DNA of 64,000 nt from Cryphonectria parasitica EP155. Its lineage: Eukaryota; Ascomycota; Sordariomycetes; Diaporthales; Cryphonectriaceae. The notes under the pieces were generated by a model. It was not told the origin of the DNA. It saw only the letters and a list, made by a program, of their open reading frames with translations, and did not search any database. Position numbers and translations under genes: made by a program. Below are positions 43,646-53,398 of this stretch, piece after piece (position 1 is the stretch's first letter; every line of letters starts with the position of its first letter). The DNA is taken from contig NW_024468914.1 of assembly GCF_011745365.1 (NCBI RefSeq), positions 3,250,228 through 3,314,227 of the forward strand. The letters are read 5' to 3'.

Positions 43646-46014
43646 TCAGTAAATGGTGCAATTATCCAGGTTCTGCTGAAAAAGATCCGAAGTCTCGACA
43701 AACAACGGCAAATACGTCTGCGTCGAAAAGTTCTCATTGATATAATACGACACATCCGACTCATCATACACCCCCGCGCCTGCAGTAGCATTCAGGTACG
43801 CCAGGATATCCGTCTCGATGTAGTCGATGAAAATCAAGTCAACCACGTCGGGAAGGCTGCCGTTAGTGGGGAACCCGCCGAGGGCCTGGAAGAAGTCTGG
43901 GTAGTCGTAGTAAGGGAGGGCGGTGTGGGCTGTGTCGTCGCCGTCGGTGCCGAAGGCGTCAGTGGTTACGTAGCCTTGGGTTAGGTCTATGGTAGTAGTC
44001 TGGCGGCGGGTGTGGCCTGCGTGGGTGTGGGCGTATTGGGCAATCTCGCGGGTTGCTAGAGGGGAGAGGAAGGGGTCGGTGCAGGTGTCGCGAGACTCCA
44101 TGGTTACGCTTGTAGAGTCTCGCTTGTAGACGGTGCCGTATGTGTTGATACTAAAAGAGGGGTCAACTTAGTGCTCTTCATGTCTTTCTTTTTCCTCCAA
44201 TTCTTTCTTCTTTCTTTAAAGACTAGTGGGTCTGGGTGTGTGCGAGGGAGTGGAAGAGTATATGAAGGAGAGACGAAGAAGAAAAAAAGACTCACTAGTC
44301 CAAAGCACCACTGGCAAGGGAATACGGAACATCAGGAATGTAAACAAAGATATCATCAAACGGCGAGACAATATAAGCATCATCCCAAAGAAAGGGACCC
44401 TTGTGAAGATCAAACCGCACCGAGCCAGTGTTGATAATGTTCACCCGTGCCTTGTCCGACCGCGTCTCATTCACCACGGCAGCGCTCAGAGCCTCGCTGA
44501 GCAGGCTGTAGATGCTGCCAGAGCTGTTGAACTCGGCACACGACTGGCACCACAGCTGAGGCGAGCAGCCCAGCTGGGCGGTGAGGTTGAGGGACAGCCT
44601 GTAGTCGTAGATCTGGTCCGTCGTGTTGATCCCGCGCTGTATCTCAAAGGCAGCTGGGTCGGCGGTGTAATTGGCGAGGCCGGTGGTGGTCTGCGAGCCG
44701 GAGGCGTGGTACTCGAACGTCAGGCGGTTCCAGTCGAGGTAGCGTCTTGCGTACGTCCAGGGCGAAGTCGAGGTGTTGGTTGCCTTGCGGGCTGGATGGG
44801 GCACACCCTCTGGTGCAGCGGTGCCGGTGTAGGCGCTGTTGTTGGCGGTGAAGCCAGACATGGACAGCCACCCCAGCGTTTCACAGTAGCGACCGCTCTC
44901 GAGGGCGGTGGTGGCCTCGTCGTAGACCTGGAAATCGCGGATGTGGCTGTGGCCGCCAAAGATCTGTACGGGGGTCGAGGGGTGCACGGCGCGGATGGCG
45001 TCGACGACGTACCCAAAAGTGCCTGTTGTGGTCTCCTTCTTGGCGGTGTTGTGGCCGATGAGGAGGAAGAGGTCGACGGGGCCCGGCGGGGAGGCGACCA
45101 CGGATTGGAACCAGGTCTCGTTCACCATCGTCTCGGCAGGGATTACCTTGGTGACGTTGGTGTTGCCTGTGAAGTCGTACAGGATTCCCATGGCGAGGAT
45201 GCGCAGGCCGTTCTCGGTGGTGAGGTACTTGTACTGATGGCCCAGGTAGGTGAACTCGTTGGTTGTGGTGTTGAGAACCTGGACGTTGGAGGTGAGATAC
45301 CTGTCGCCCCAGACTTTGGAGAACGAGTCGTAGTCTTGGTATGCAATGTCGGCGTAGTAGAGCTCATGGTTTCCTACGCAAGTAATCAGTCTATGGATAT
45401 AGAAGATGCTGAGAGGAGGAGGAGGAGGAGGAGGAGGAGGAGGGAAAGACAATGAGAAGAGTGACTTCAAGTTGCTCACCAATTGTCAAGAGGTCGTAGT
45501 CGAGCTTCTCGAACACGAGGTTGGACAGCTCGCCGTCGACGGTGGTGGCATCACTCAGGCCAGCGCCATCGTGCAAGTCTCCCGTGTCAACGACCAACAG
45601 GTCCACACCCAGTGCCTTGGCCTTGGCCCTCATGTGCGCCGTGAAGGACACAAAGTCGCCCCAGTCAGCACCATAGTTGGTCTCGGTCAAATGTCCCTCC
45701 AGCCAGCCGTGCGTGTCGGTCTTCAAGGATTCGTCAGTACTCTGTGTACATGTATACATCTCGTTGCGCAATTCGATGTTTCTGAGGCTTGGGTTTCTGA
45801 TACTTACAGTGTGCAGGAAATTCAACTGTCCCCATTCCAGGGCACCCCGTGTCGGCCCATATGTGGCGTTGTATGCATCAGGCTGCATACGCTTCACGTG
45901 ACGGACATGCTCGACGCGGTTGATGGGGCCAAAACAGCTATCGCATGCCTGTGCCTCGAGAAGGAGGCAGAGGCATGCGAGGACGGTGCCTGTGAGGCTG
46001 GCTGGTCCTCTCAT
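43646..46014 (-). CDS. Secreted 5'-nucleotidase/calcineurin-like phosphoesterase
   Basis: Four exons, 46014-45808, 45720-45480, 45373-44296 and 44150-43646, in phase, 676 aa. A signal peptide covers residues 1-~23 ([20 protein letters not shown]). The metallophosphatase domain shows LHTTDTHGW (first metal block), [20 protein letters not shown] and GGHSHIRD, in the normal order. The second half resembles the 5'-nucleotidase C-terminal substrate domain ([27 protein letters not shown]). Overall layout matches the family of yeast YHR202W, extracellular or vacuolar proteins of uncertain substrate. The LHTTDTHGW motif is split between exons 1 and 2. Intron 2 carries a CCT-type triplet repeat. Many N-glycosylation sites are present. 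Likely role: nucleotide or phosphate-ester scavenging, alongside the purple acid phosphatase at 29194-31119. Confidence 0.88.
45415..45443. repeat. (GAG/AGG)n triplet repeat in intron
   Basis: About nine AGG units within intron 2 of the nucleotidase gene (CCT on the coding strand), forming part of the pyrimidine tract before the acceptor. Confidence 0.9.
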
Positions 46015-47170
46015 CTTGGTCAATTCCGGCCGTGGGTGGACTCGCTGGGCTTGTGAGCAAGGTGAGGTGCTTGGGAAAGCCAGTGAGAGGACGAGGGCAG
46101 GAGATGAAGATCACTTCCACCGGAACATGGGACTCGATGATGCTTTGGCTTGGCCTTTTTATGTCCTACGTAAGATAGGCGGGCGATGGGCGGGCCTCGC
46201 CGGTCGATCTATTTAGTGGGGTAGTTTGTCCACTGCAGGAACAGCGTTGCATTTTGAGGGTCAAGTACTTGAGTACATTTTGGATAAATCCGAGAGGGTG
46301 GCATCCTCCCTTCGTAGATACTTATTTGTACATAAAGGTCGATCTACTTGGCACTTCAAGCTGAGAATAATTAGACATATGCGAGTAAGATATCGTTCAC
46401 AGGTTGAAGAGGTCATAGATATATTTACGAACTCATTTCTTATCAATGGTTGCCCAAGTATTGCGGGCGTTGCTTTGTGTGTTTTTATTTCCATTCATGA
46501 GCGTGTATATCGGTTTCGAGGCCGTCATTCCAAGACCCTTTGAGGGTTGTCTAGACTCAAGTAATTCAGCACTGTAGCCAACGACTCTTGCCACACACGC
46601 GCTACTCTACAAAACCTAACACAGCGAGATCAAAAGTCTGGAATGAGACCTGGGAAAAGCGTTTCGGTAGCCCGGCCAGGCAAGCAAATGATAATACCCC
46701 GCCATCAAAATGGGCTCAACGGGCAAGATAAGCCACAAGCCAGTAAGAAACACACGTGGGCGATCCACTTGCCCAATCTGGCAGGTCTTCTCATATCACC
46801 TCTTCGTTCTCCGTCGACGCAGCTACGCCACAGTTGCAGCAGGTGGGTGTGTAAGTGAGAGTGAGTGGTTAAGCGTGGGGACGATGGAAGGTGTTTATTA
46901 TGTAACATGAATCCACTGGGTGGGCTATGAAAACCCCAGCTTGAACTATGTACTAGTAATACATGTATAGCATCTACTATAATAGTCTGCTGCTCATGAG
47001 CTGACACATATCGTACAACTTCTTTTCAAGCGGCACACCACAAAGTTTACCCGCCAAAGGTCCTCTTGAACAAGACGAACGAGTCCCACTGTCTCCGTTC
47101 TATGCTTCAGCCGGATTTACTACTTACTTGTACTCATTCCTGGAGGGCGGCTCAACATCGACTTCACCGC
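46015..47170. other. Intergenic, no gene seen
   Basis: About 1.2 kb: promoter of the nucleotidase gene on the left and the 3' flank of the polygalacturonase gene on the right. Only short AT-rich ORFs without motifs. Confidence 0.5.
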
Positions 47171-48304
47171 TTAAGGGCAGGTGTCGGTAGGATAGTTGCA
47201 ACTCTCATTCCCACCAGAAATGTCCACATTTGTAAAGGTAAAGTCGGAACAGCTCCCTTCGGCGCACAGGATATAATAGTCATATGCATCACTTAGCACC
47301 GTCCCGGTCACATCGTCAAACACGATATTGGTCACATTGACACCGTTGGTAGGGATACCCGTGGGCCCGCCGTTCAGATAGTCCTGCTGCACGTCCAGCC
47401 CGTAGATGCTGATGCCTGACATGCTGATGTTGCGGTACGTGACGTTGTTCACAGAGCCAGTGGTGCCGCTGTTCGTCTTGATGCGCACGCCGTTCTGGCT
47501 GTTGATCACGACGCTGTTCTCGAAGATGACGCCGTCCACCGTATTGTCGGACTTGCCACCGATCGACCCAATCGACAGGCCGTGTCCGCCGGAGCAGTAC
47601 ATATCACTGACGGTGATGTTGGTCCCCGAGGTGACGGCCACGCAGTCGTCCTGATTGTAGACCTGGATGTTGCTTAGGGTGACATCGCTCGAGGAGGAGA
47701 TGTCGAACCCGTCGCTGTTGTGAGCTGCAGCCAGGCCGTCCGACAGGCTGTTGGGAGCGTCGCCGGCTGAGTTGTTGAGCACGAGGCCGGTGACAGTGAG
47801 GCCCGCATTCCCAGACATGTAGAAGAGGTGAGTCGGCCAGTTCTGAATGTACAGGTCCTGGATCACGCTGTTCTCCATGTCCTGGACCACGAAGAAGTGG
47901 TCTGGCTTGTCCGAGCCGCCGTTGGAGCCCTGCCCATCCCAGTAGGCGGCGCCATTGCCGTCGATAACATGGCCTGTTGCTCCGGTAATGGTGATGGAGG
48001 AGCCAGACACGGTGATGGGGTCAAAGTCCGCGTCGGGCGTGTAGCCGAAAGAGGTGGTCCCGCTGAAGGTCACCACCGTGTTGTCTTGCAGGCCAGTGAG
48101 GTCGAGCGCGGTATCGGCGGGGAAGGTGAGATTAGCAAGCTCGATAGCCGTGCAGGAGGCCACGGCCGAGGCGACCTCGTCGACTGATGTGACGACGCAT
48201 GTTGTCGCTGCCGTCGAATCGGTCGAGGTTGGCTTTGATGTTTCTAGTGTGTTCGCCAACACCACAGCTGGAACAGCAGCGAGGGTGAATGCCCTGGTCT
48301 TCAT
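47171..48304 (-). CDS. GH28 endo-polygalacturonase
   Basis: Secreted pectinase hydrolysing alpha-1,4-galacturonan. Intronless, 377 aa from the ATG at 48304, which starts a signal peptide (MKTRAFTLAAVPAVVLA). The in-frame extension upstream is an untranslated leader, with a TATA box 133 nt before this ATG. A pro-segment precedes the right-handed beta-helix. Catalytic blocks are present: N196-S-D198 (NSDGFD, usually NTD), D219-D220 in NQDDC, H241 in GGHGLSIGS and R274-I-K276. The four cysteine pairs expected of fungal endo-PGs are partly visible (TTCVV, ASCTA, DDCVA, MYCSGG, LCAEGSC, ESCNYPTDTC). The LDVQQDY block also matches endo-acting enzymes. With GH7, GH5 and AA9 it completes a pectin-plus-cellulose set. 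Confidence 0.95.
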   Translation of the reverse strand: MKTRAFTLAAVPAVVLANTLETSKPTSTDSTAATTCVVTSVDEVASAVASCTAIELANLTFPADTALDLTGLQDNTVVTFSGTTSFGYTPDADFDPITVSGSSITITGATGHVIDGNGAAYWDGQGSNGGSDKPDHFFVVQDMENSVIQDLYIQNWPTHLFYMSGNAGLTVTGLVLNNSAGDAPNSLSDGLAAAHNSDGFDISSSSDVTLSNIQVYNQDDCVAVTSGTNITVSDMYCSGGHGLSIGSIGGKSDNTVDGVIFENSVVINSQNGVRIKTNSGTTGSVNNVTYRNISMSGISIYGLDVQQDYLNGGPTGIPTNGVNVTNIVFDDVTGTVLSDAYDYYILCAEGSCSDFTFTNVDISGGNESCNYPTDTCP

Positions 48305-48436
48305 TTTTAAGATCGTTGGAGGAATGACTGGATGAGGTATAATTATAACTGACAGAAGTGACAAGGCCTGACTGCTGTTAACCACTCCTCGCTGATGATG
48401 CTGAGAATATAAAATATGTTGAACAACGAGGTGTTG

Positions 48437-48443
48437 TTATATA
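48437..48443 (-). promoter_or_regulatory. TATA box of the polygalacturonase gene
   Basis: TATATAA on the - strand, about 133 nt upstream of the start codon. Confidence 0.65.
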
Positions 48444-49192
48444 AAGACAGACTGATAACTAAGCCATCGACAATCATAAATAGGCCCACTCCAACAGGTA
48501 TTTCTCCGTCTCGGCACTTTTCCTACCACACTGGAAAACATGGGGTGTTGGCCAGCCGAGGGCCCTGGAAATGGAAGAGTTTCCACATGGAGAGATGTTT
48601 CCCGTCTTGGCAGGATTCAAGACCAACAAGAGAGATTTGACTGCCACCAAGCGAGAAACCTTCATGGCCATCTCTGAGGGAGAAGCTCCGAAGAACAACC
48701 AACTGGCTCTGTATCAACATCGTATTGGTCCTCTCTGTACAGGTACGATTCGTTCGAGTCAAGCAGCGGCGGTGGAGTCTCCGTTTCGGATCACCAACCG
48801 GTTGGAACTCTATGACATTCGACACAATATCGAGGAAGAAATTGCTACACCATCATGAATAAAACCTGAGTATCCTGGTGACCTTCAAAGGTCGTGCTCG
48901 GCAGCGAGAATCTTTCGAAGGTCACTCACTGGTGGAACAATTCAGCGTGGGCCGCGCGCTATTAAACGATAGTGTTGTATGGCAGGACGACTTTGTGGCA
49001 ACACCTTTTCATCAATGACAGGTATATTGTCCAGAATCATCATTACTGGCTGTTGTAAGACAAGTACAAGCATGGTTTGTGCTGGCCGTTGGAGGAAGCA
49101 CAGCTGCCCTACCATAGTTTACGCAGGAGAATGGAAAAGGAGAAGGAATAATGACATGTGATTACGATGCATCCAAGCGCCAGCTCCTTACC

Positions 49193-49217
49193 ACCCTAGA
49201 CTTATCAGGGTTAGGGT
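49193..49217. promoter_or_regulatory. Paired TTAGGG-type boxes upstream of NOP9
   Basis: ACCCTA at 49193-49198 and GGGTTAGGGT at 49208-49217 form an inverted pair 150-180 nt before the NOP9 start. In yeasts, Tbf1-like factors bind TTAGGGTT/ACCCTAA boxes in snoRNA and ribosome-biogenesis promoters, so this is a plausible regulatory site. Its role here is inference. Confidence 0.4.
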
Positions 49218-49369
49218 CAGGACACCCCACTGCTTTGCCTTGCCTGCCGGGCAAGCCCACAAAAAAGTTCCTGGCCCAGTACACTCGACTTTTCTCTCCT
49301 CTTTTGTCTTCTCTCCTCGACGACTTGAAACAAAAAAGAGACATTGACCCTCCAAACCTGCGCTCCAAT

Positions 49370-51562
49370 ATGGGAAAGGAACGCAAGTCCAAGCGACAAC
49401 TCATCCGAGACGAGAAAAAGGCCAAGAAGCGTGCCCGCGAAGTCGACAATGCCGAGGCCAAACACGAGAAGAAGCGTCAACGCCTAGAAGAGGACGATGG
49501 TGTCTACGCTGACGGCGGCGAGGCCAATTACGCAGCAGCTGCTGCTTCTAATGGCGACGACTACCCTGCATTTCACGATGCCGAGGGCCAAGATGGGCAC
49601 CGTGGCCCGCCCGTCCCGGAGCGCGAGTTCTTCGGCATGCTCGCCGACGAGGAGCAGGAGTACTTCCGCAGCGCAGACGAGAAGCTCGAGACCAACGACT
49701 TTGACTCGGACGAGGACAGGGGCTACTTCTTACAGAGTCTATACCGTGAGGCTGTGGGGAAAGAGCTGAAGCTCGCGAGCAGCCAGTCGTGCTCGAGGCT
49801 AATGGAGAGGCTCATCCTCCTGAGCAATACGAAGCAGAAGAAGAGGCTGTTCGAGGCTTTCGCGGGGCACTTTGTCACGCTGGTCACGCACAGGTTTGCG
49901 AGCCACTGCTGTGAGAAGCTGTTTATACAGTCGGCACCTGTCGTGAGCCGCGAGCTGGGCGGTATGGAGGAAGAGGGAGAAGAGGAGGGCCAAGGGCAAG
50001 AAGGCGAGGGCGAGGCCGAGGAACAGGCACCAAAAGCGCTGATGGAAGAGCTCTTCCTCCTGACGCTGGACGAGCTCGAAGAACATCTCAGCTACCTTTT
50101 GTCTGACAAATTCGGGTCGCACGCCCTCCGAGTACTGCTCGTGGTACTGTCAGGGCGACCGCTCGAGCAGGTGTCTACCAAGTCCCTCCTACAGAGCAAG
50201 AAGAAAGAACACATCACAGTACAGGGCGCATCGGCAGATACGGCAGAGATGAATGCGCACGTGAGGGTAGTGCCGGATTCATTCTCCCTGGCAGTACAGA
50301 AGATCCTAGAAGACACGACGGTCTCCATGGATACGACCGCCCTTCGGGTGCTGGCAACACATCCAACCGGGAACCCGGTCCTACAGCTTCTGTTGGAGCT
50401 GGACATGTCCCTGAACGGCAAAGACAAGGAGAAGAAGGACCAGCTGCTGATCCTCAAGCTGCTGCCGGGCGCACCGGACAGCCTGGCCGACAACGCAACG
50501 CCTGCGTCAGATTTTGTCAACTCGATGATGTATGATCCTGTAGGCTCGCGGCTGCTCGAGACTATCATCGCACACGCCCCGGCCAAGATCTTCAAAGCCC
50601 TCAACCTGCACTTCTTCAGCCCACGCATCCAGACCTACGTGCGCAACGACATTGCCTGCTACCCAGCTATCAAGGCGCTCAGCCGGATGAGCAAGGATGA
50701 TCTGAAAGAGGCGGTCCAGAAGATCGTGCCAGAAATGCCAAAGCTCGTCGCGGCTAAACGGCTCAACGTCCTCAAGGCGCTGTTCGACCGGTGCCAGGTG
50801 CGGCAGACGGGCGAGGAGCTTGATACGCTGCTAGAAGCTCTCTGCACTGCATACGGCTCAGCCGATGGTGCAGCTTTGGTCCCGAAGCTGTGTGGGCTGG
50901 AGACCGAGGCCGAGGCCGACAAGGAGCAAAAGAAGTTCCAGCCCTCCCTTCAGACCGAGAAGCAGAAAGCAGCCGCCATCTCCCACGGCTGTCAGCTCGC
51001 GACCACGCTCCTCCACATCCCAGGTGCACCAGCAAAGGCGATCCAGATGTCTTTGCTCTCCCTCTCTGGCGACCAGCTCTTCCACCTAGCGACGTCGACC
51101 ACACCGTCCATGATCGTCATCAAAACCGCACTCTCGTCCCCGGCGCAGACCCCCAATTTCCACAAGGCCCTCGTCACCAAGCTCGCCCCCAAGGCCATCG
51201 ACCTTGCGCACAGTCAGATCGGCCATAACGTGGTCAATGCCATCGTTTCGATCCCCTCCAAGGCCAGACCCACAAGTAACGCACAGACAGGTGTGGTGCC
51301 GTTCCACGTCAAGGAGACGATGATGACGACGCTTGCGGGCAACGAGAAGCAGCTGCGGGAGACGTGGACAGGGCGCAGCGTGTGGCGCACATGGAAGGGC
51401 GACCAGTGGAAGTTTAGGAGGAGCGACTGGATCCGATATGCGAAGGAGGTGGACCCGCAGGTCAGCAGTGAGGAGAAGATCTGGAACCGCGTGGCCGACA
51501 AGAACCGGAAGGAGGAGCAAGATAAGAAGAAGGGTAGGATGAGGAAGGAGAGGGCCCAATAA
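49370..51562 (+). CDS. NOP9: Nop9, Pumilio-repeat 18S rRNA processing factor
   Basis: Nucleolar RNA-binding protein that binds pre-18S rRNA in small-subunit processing. Intronless, 730 aa. The ATG at 49370 was chosen because it opens the conserved basic start (MGKERKSKRQLIRDEKKAKK) and upstream codons read through a leader. Diagnostic blocks are REFFGMLADEEQEYFR, LKLASSQSCSRLMERLILL and FVTLVTHRFASHCCEKLF, the degenerate Puf-like repeats of the Nop9 family; further repeats run to about residue 640 (KFGSHALRVLL, YDPVGSRLLETII, HSQIGHNVVNAIV). An acidic/Gln-rich insert (EEEGEEEGQGQEGEGEAEE) lies between repeats 2 and 3. The C-terminus is strongly basic, as expected of a nucleolar protein. Essential and conserved, so this marks the start of a core-genome block to the right. 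Confidence 0.92.
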   Translation: MGKERKSKRQLIRDEKKAKKRAREVDNAEAKHEKKRQRLEEDDGVYADGGEANYAAAAASNGDDYPAFHDAEGQDGHRGPPVPEREFFGMLADEEQEYFRSADEKLETNDFDSDEDRGYFLQSLYREAVGKELKLASSQSCSRLMERLILLSNTKQKKRLFEAFAGHFVTLVTHRFASHCCEKLFIQSAPVVSRELGGMEEEGEEEGQGQEGEGEAEEQAPKALMEELFLLTLDELEEHLSYLLSDKFGSHALRVLLVVLSGRPLEQVSTKSLLQSKKKEHITVQGASADTAEMNAHVRVVPDSFSLAVQKILEDTTVSMDTTALRVLATHPTGNPVLQLLLELDMSLNGKDKEKKDQLLILKLLPGAPDSLADNATPASDFVNSMMYDPVGSRLLETIIAHAPAKIFKALNLHFFSPRIQTYVRNDIACYPAIKALSRMSKDDLKEAVQKIVPEMPKLVAAKRLNVLKALFDRCQVRQTGEELDTLLEALCTAYGSADGAALVPKLCGLETEAEADKEQKKFQPSLQTEKQKAAAISHGCQLATTLLHIPGAPAKAIQMSLLSLSGDQLFHLATSTTPSMIVIKTALSSPAQTPNFHKALVTKLAPKAIDLAHSQIGHNVVNAIVSIPSKARPTSNAQTGVVPFHVKETMMTTLAGNEKQLRETWTGRSVWRTWKGDQWKFRRSDWIRYAKEVDPQVSSEEKIWNRVADKNRKEEQDKKKGRMRKERAQ

Positions 51563-52842
51563 AAATATAAAAAAAAAGAGTCCAGGAGAAAAATCAATGA
51601 TGATTAGAGAAGAAGGAAAGAAGGAAGAAAAGAGAGTCCAATCGACGCCAGCCAGCCAGCGATGAGTGATACCCCAACAACCAAAATATATGTAAAAATC
51701 GAAAGGCCCATGTCACCATGCACATTGTGAACAAAGAACGAGCGAAGAGTAGAAGGTCACAATATTTACAGGAAACTTTCTCAGCTGCACCCGGCAACTA
51801 AGTTTTGCTTATTTCTTCCTTCAACACCCACGACAATTATTCGTTCATTCGTTTTTATGGAGACGGGCACTCTCATCTGCAGTATACTATGCATAATGTT
51901 TACAATACAATACGGTATCAGTTATAAGGAGACCCGACCCACTCACTCACTGATCGGCACGACCTGATTTTCCGGGACGAACACGTTGGGGGGCCCACAA
52001 CAGCCAAACAAGCACGCTGTGTGGCACGAGGATGGGAAACGCAATGAAACCATAGCGGACCAACAAGTATTCAGGGCACTAAGCCGAGCTGGGGATTATT
52101 TCCGTGTCCTGTGCGTACCAGGTAGTTATGTCCGACTCTTTTTGTTCACAGGCTGATTGATCAAGTGCGGGCCACAGCTGGGAATGCGGCGACTTTCTCT
52201 CTCTTTTTTAATTCTTTTGTTGTCTTCTCTCTATTTTCTGTCTCCCTAATTCCGCAAGCCTCAGCGCAGGAAAGGTTTCAACAACCCTGTTTCCCATATC
52301 GAGGGAAGCGGGCCCCCGCTTACGCGCATGTGAAGGAGGAGAAGAAGAAGAAGCCTGTCCTCTCTCTGCACCAGACCAACTGAGGGAGCCAGTGAGTGAG
52401 TGAGTGAGGTGGTTTATTTTCAGGCGCCTTGGGGGGGTTTTTCTTCCATTAGTCTTTTAGTAGGTCGACCCACGCAGGCAACTTTTTGCCCTTAGGGCCT
52501 GTGCCTCCCGCTGAGGGGAACAGAGAGCTCTTCTCTCACACACTTCTCTACCACTCTGATTACGGGGCGATCGGAGCGATCGGGTCAGTCAGCATCGGGG
52601 TGGCGTCCTGAAAGGGGGGGGGAGAGAAACGTCGGGGGCGGATGAGCACAGCTTTCTCTACTATCTCAAGTCGTCGCACAAAGCAGCAAAAGCCAGTCAG
52701 CCGCCACCCCTCCTTCGTTTTGGGTCTCCGTTTGGTCTCCATAACCTAGCTGAAGGGGACCCTCTCTCTTTTGTCTCCCCGTCTGGAGGCGCCGATCATT
52801 TGCGGTTCAGAGGGCGGGGGAAGAAGATCTGATTCTGAGAGT
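51563..52842. other. Intergenic with simple repeats
   Basis: About 1.3 kb: 3' flank of NOP9 and long leader/promoter of the Clr5-domain gene. A GTGA-unit tandem stretch lies at 52391-52409 and CCAG units near 51646. An ORF with a hydrophobic start (52165-52383) lacks an ATG and was not accepted. Confidence 0.5.
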
Positions 52843-53363
52843 ATGGACAACACGCAACCACCTCCAGCAACGACGATCACCGCAACACCGACACCGATCA
52901 GACTGCCGCCTCACCAGCGCCATGACCAACAGCACCAGCAGCAGCACAGCCTTCATGGTGACGGCGACGCCAGCACCAATATCAGCACCACCGCCACGAT
53001 AACGACGAGCAGCGCCGCTGATCTGTCGAGTAGCGAGCTCACCTTGGCCAAATTTGTCCCTATGGAGACCCCACCACAGCCGCCACCAGCGGCTTCCTCC
53101 GAGGCCACACGCCTGCGTCCAGCGCCTGGTTCTCAGGAGTGGGAGGCCCACAAATCCATGATCAACGACCTGTACATGGGTAGGAATCTCAACCTCAACG
53201 AGGTCGTCGAGCAGATGAGGCTGTCCTGTGACTTCATCGCTACGTGAGCCAGACCCCGCCCCCCCCCCCCTTTTTTCCTCTTTTTGTTTTTTTTGTTGCA
53301 TTTGTTTTGTTTCGCACGCTCCTTCTCCCTTTCTCTCTCTTTTGTGTCCGTCCAGTCGTGAAA

Positions 53364-53398
<35 letters not shown>

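Larger units (their letters stand above)
48305..49369. other. Divergent promoter region GH28 / NOP9
   Basis: About 1.1 kb between two divergent start codons. The left part is the pectinase promoter. The right part carries inverted TAGGGT-type boxes 150-180 nt before the NOP9 ATG. No gene in between. Confidence 0.5.

Noticed and set aside
44226..45455. 409-codon open frame on the + strand
   Set aside because: Antisense to nucleotidase exon 3, with GC-biased mirror composition and a repeat-derived Arg tail; the opposite strand carries the metallophosphatase motifs.
52165..52383. 72-codon frame with hydrophobic start upstream of the Clr5 gene
   Set aside because: Begins at GTG, lies in a probable leader/promoter and ends in low-complexity lysines.
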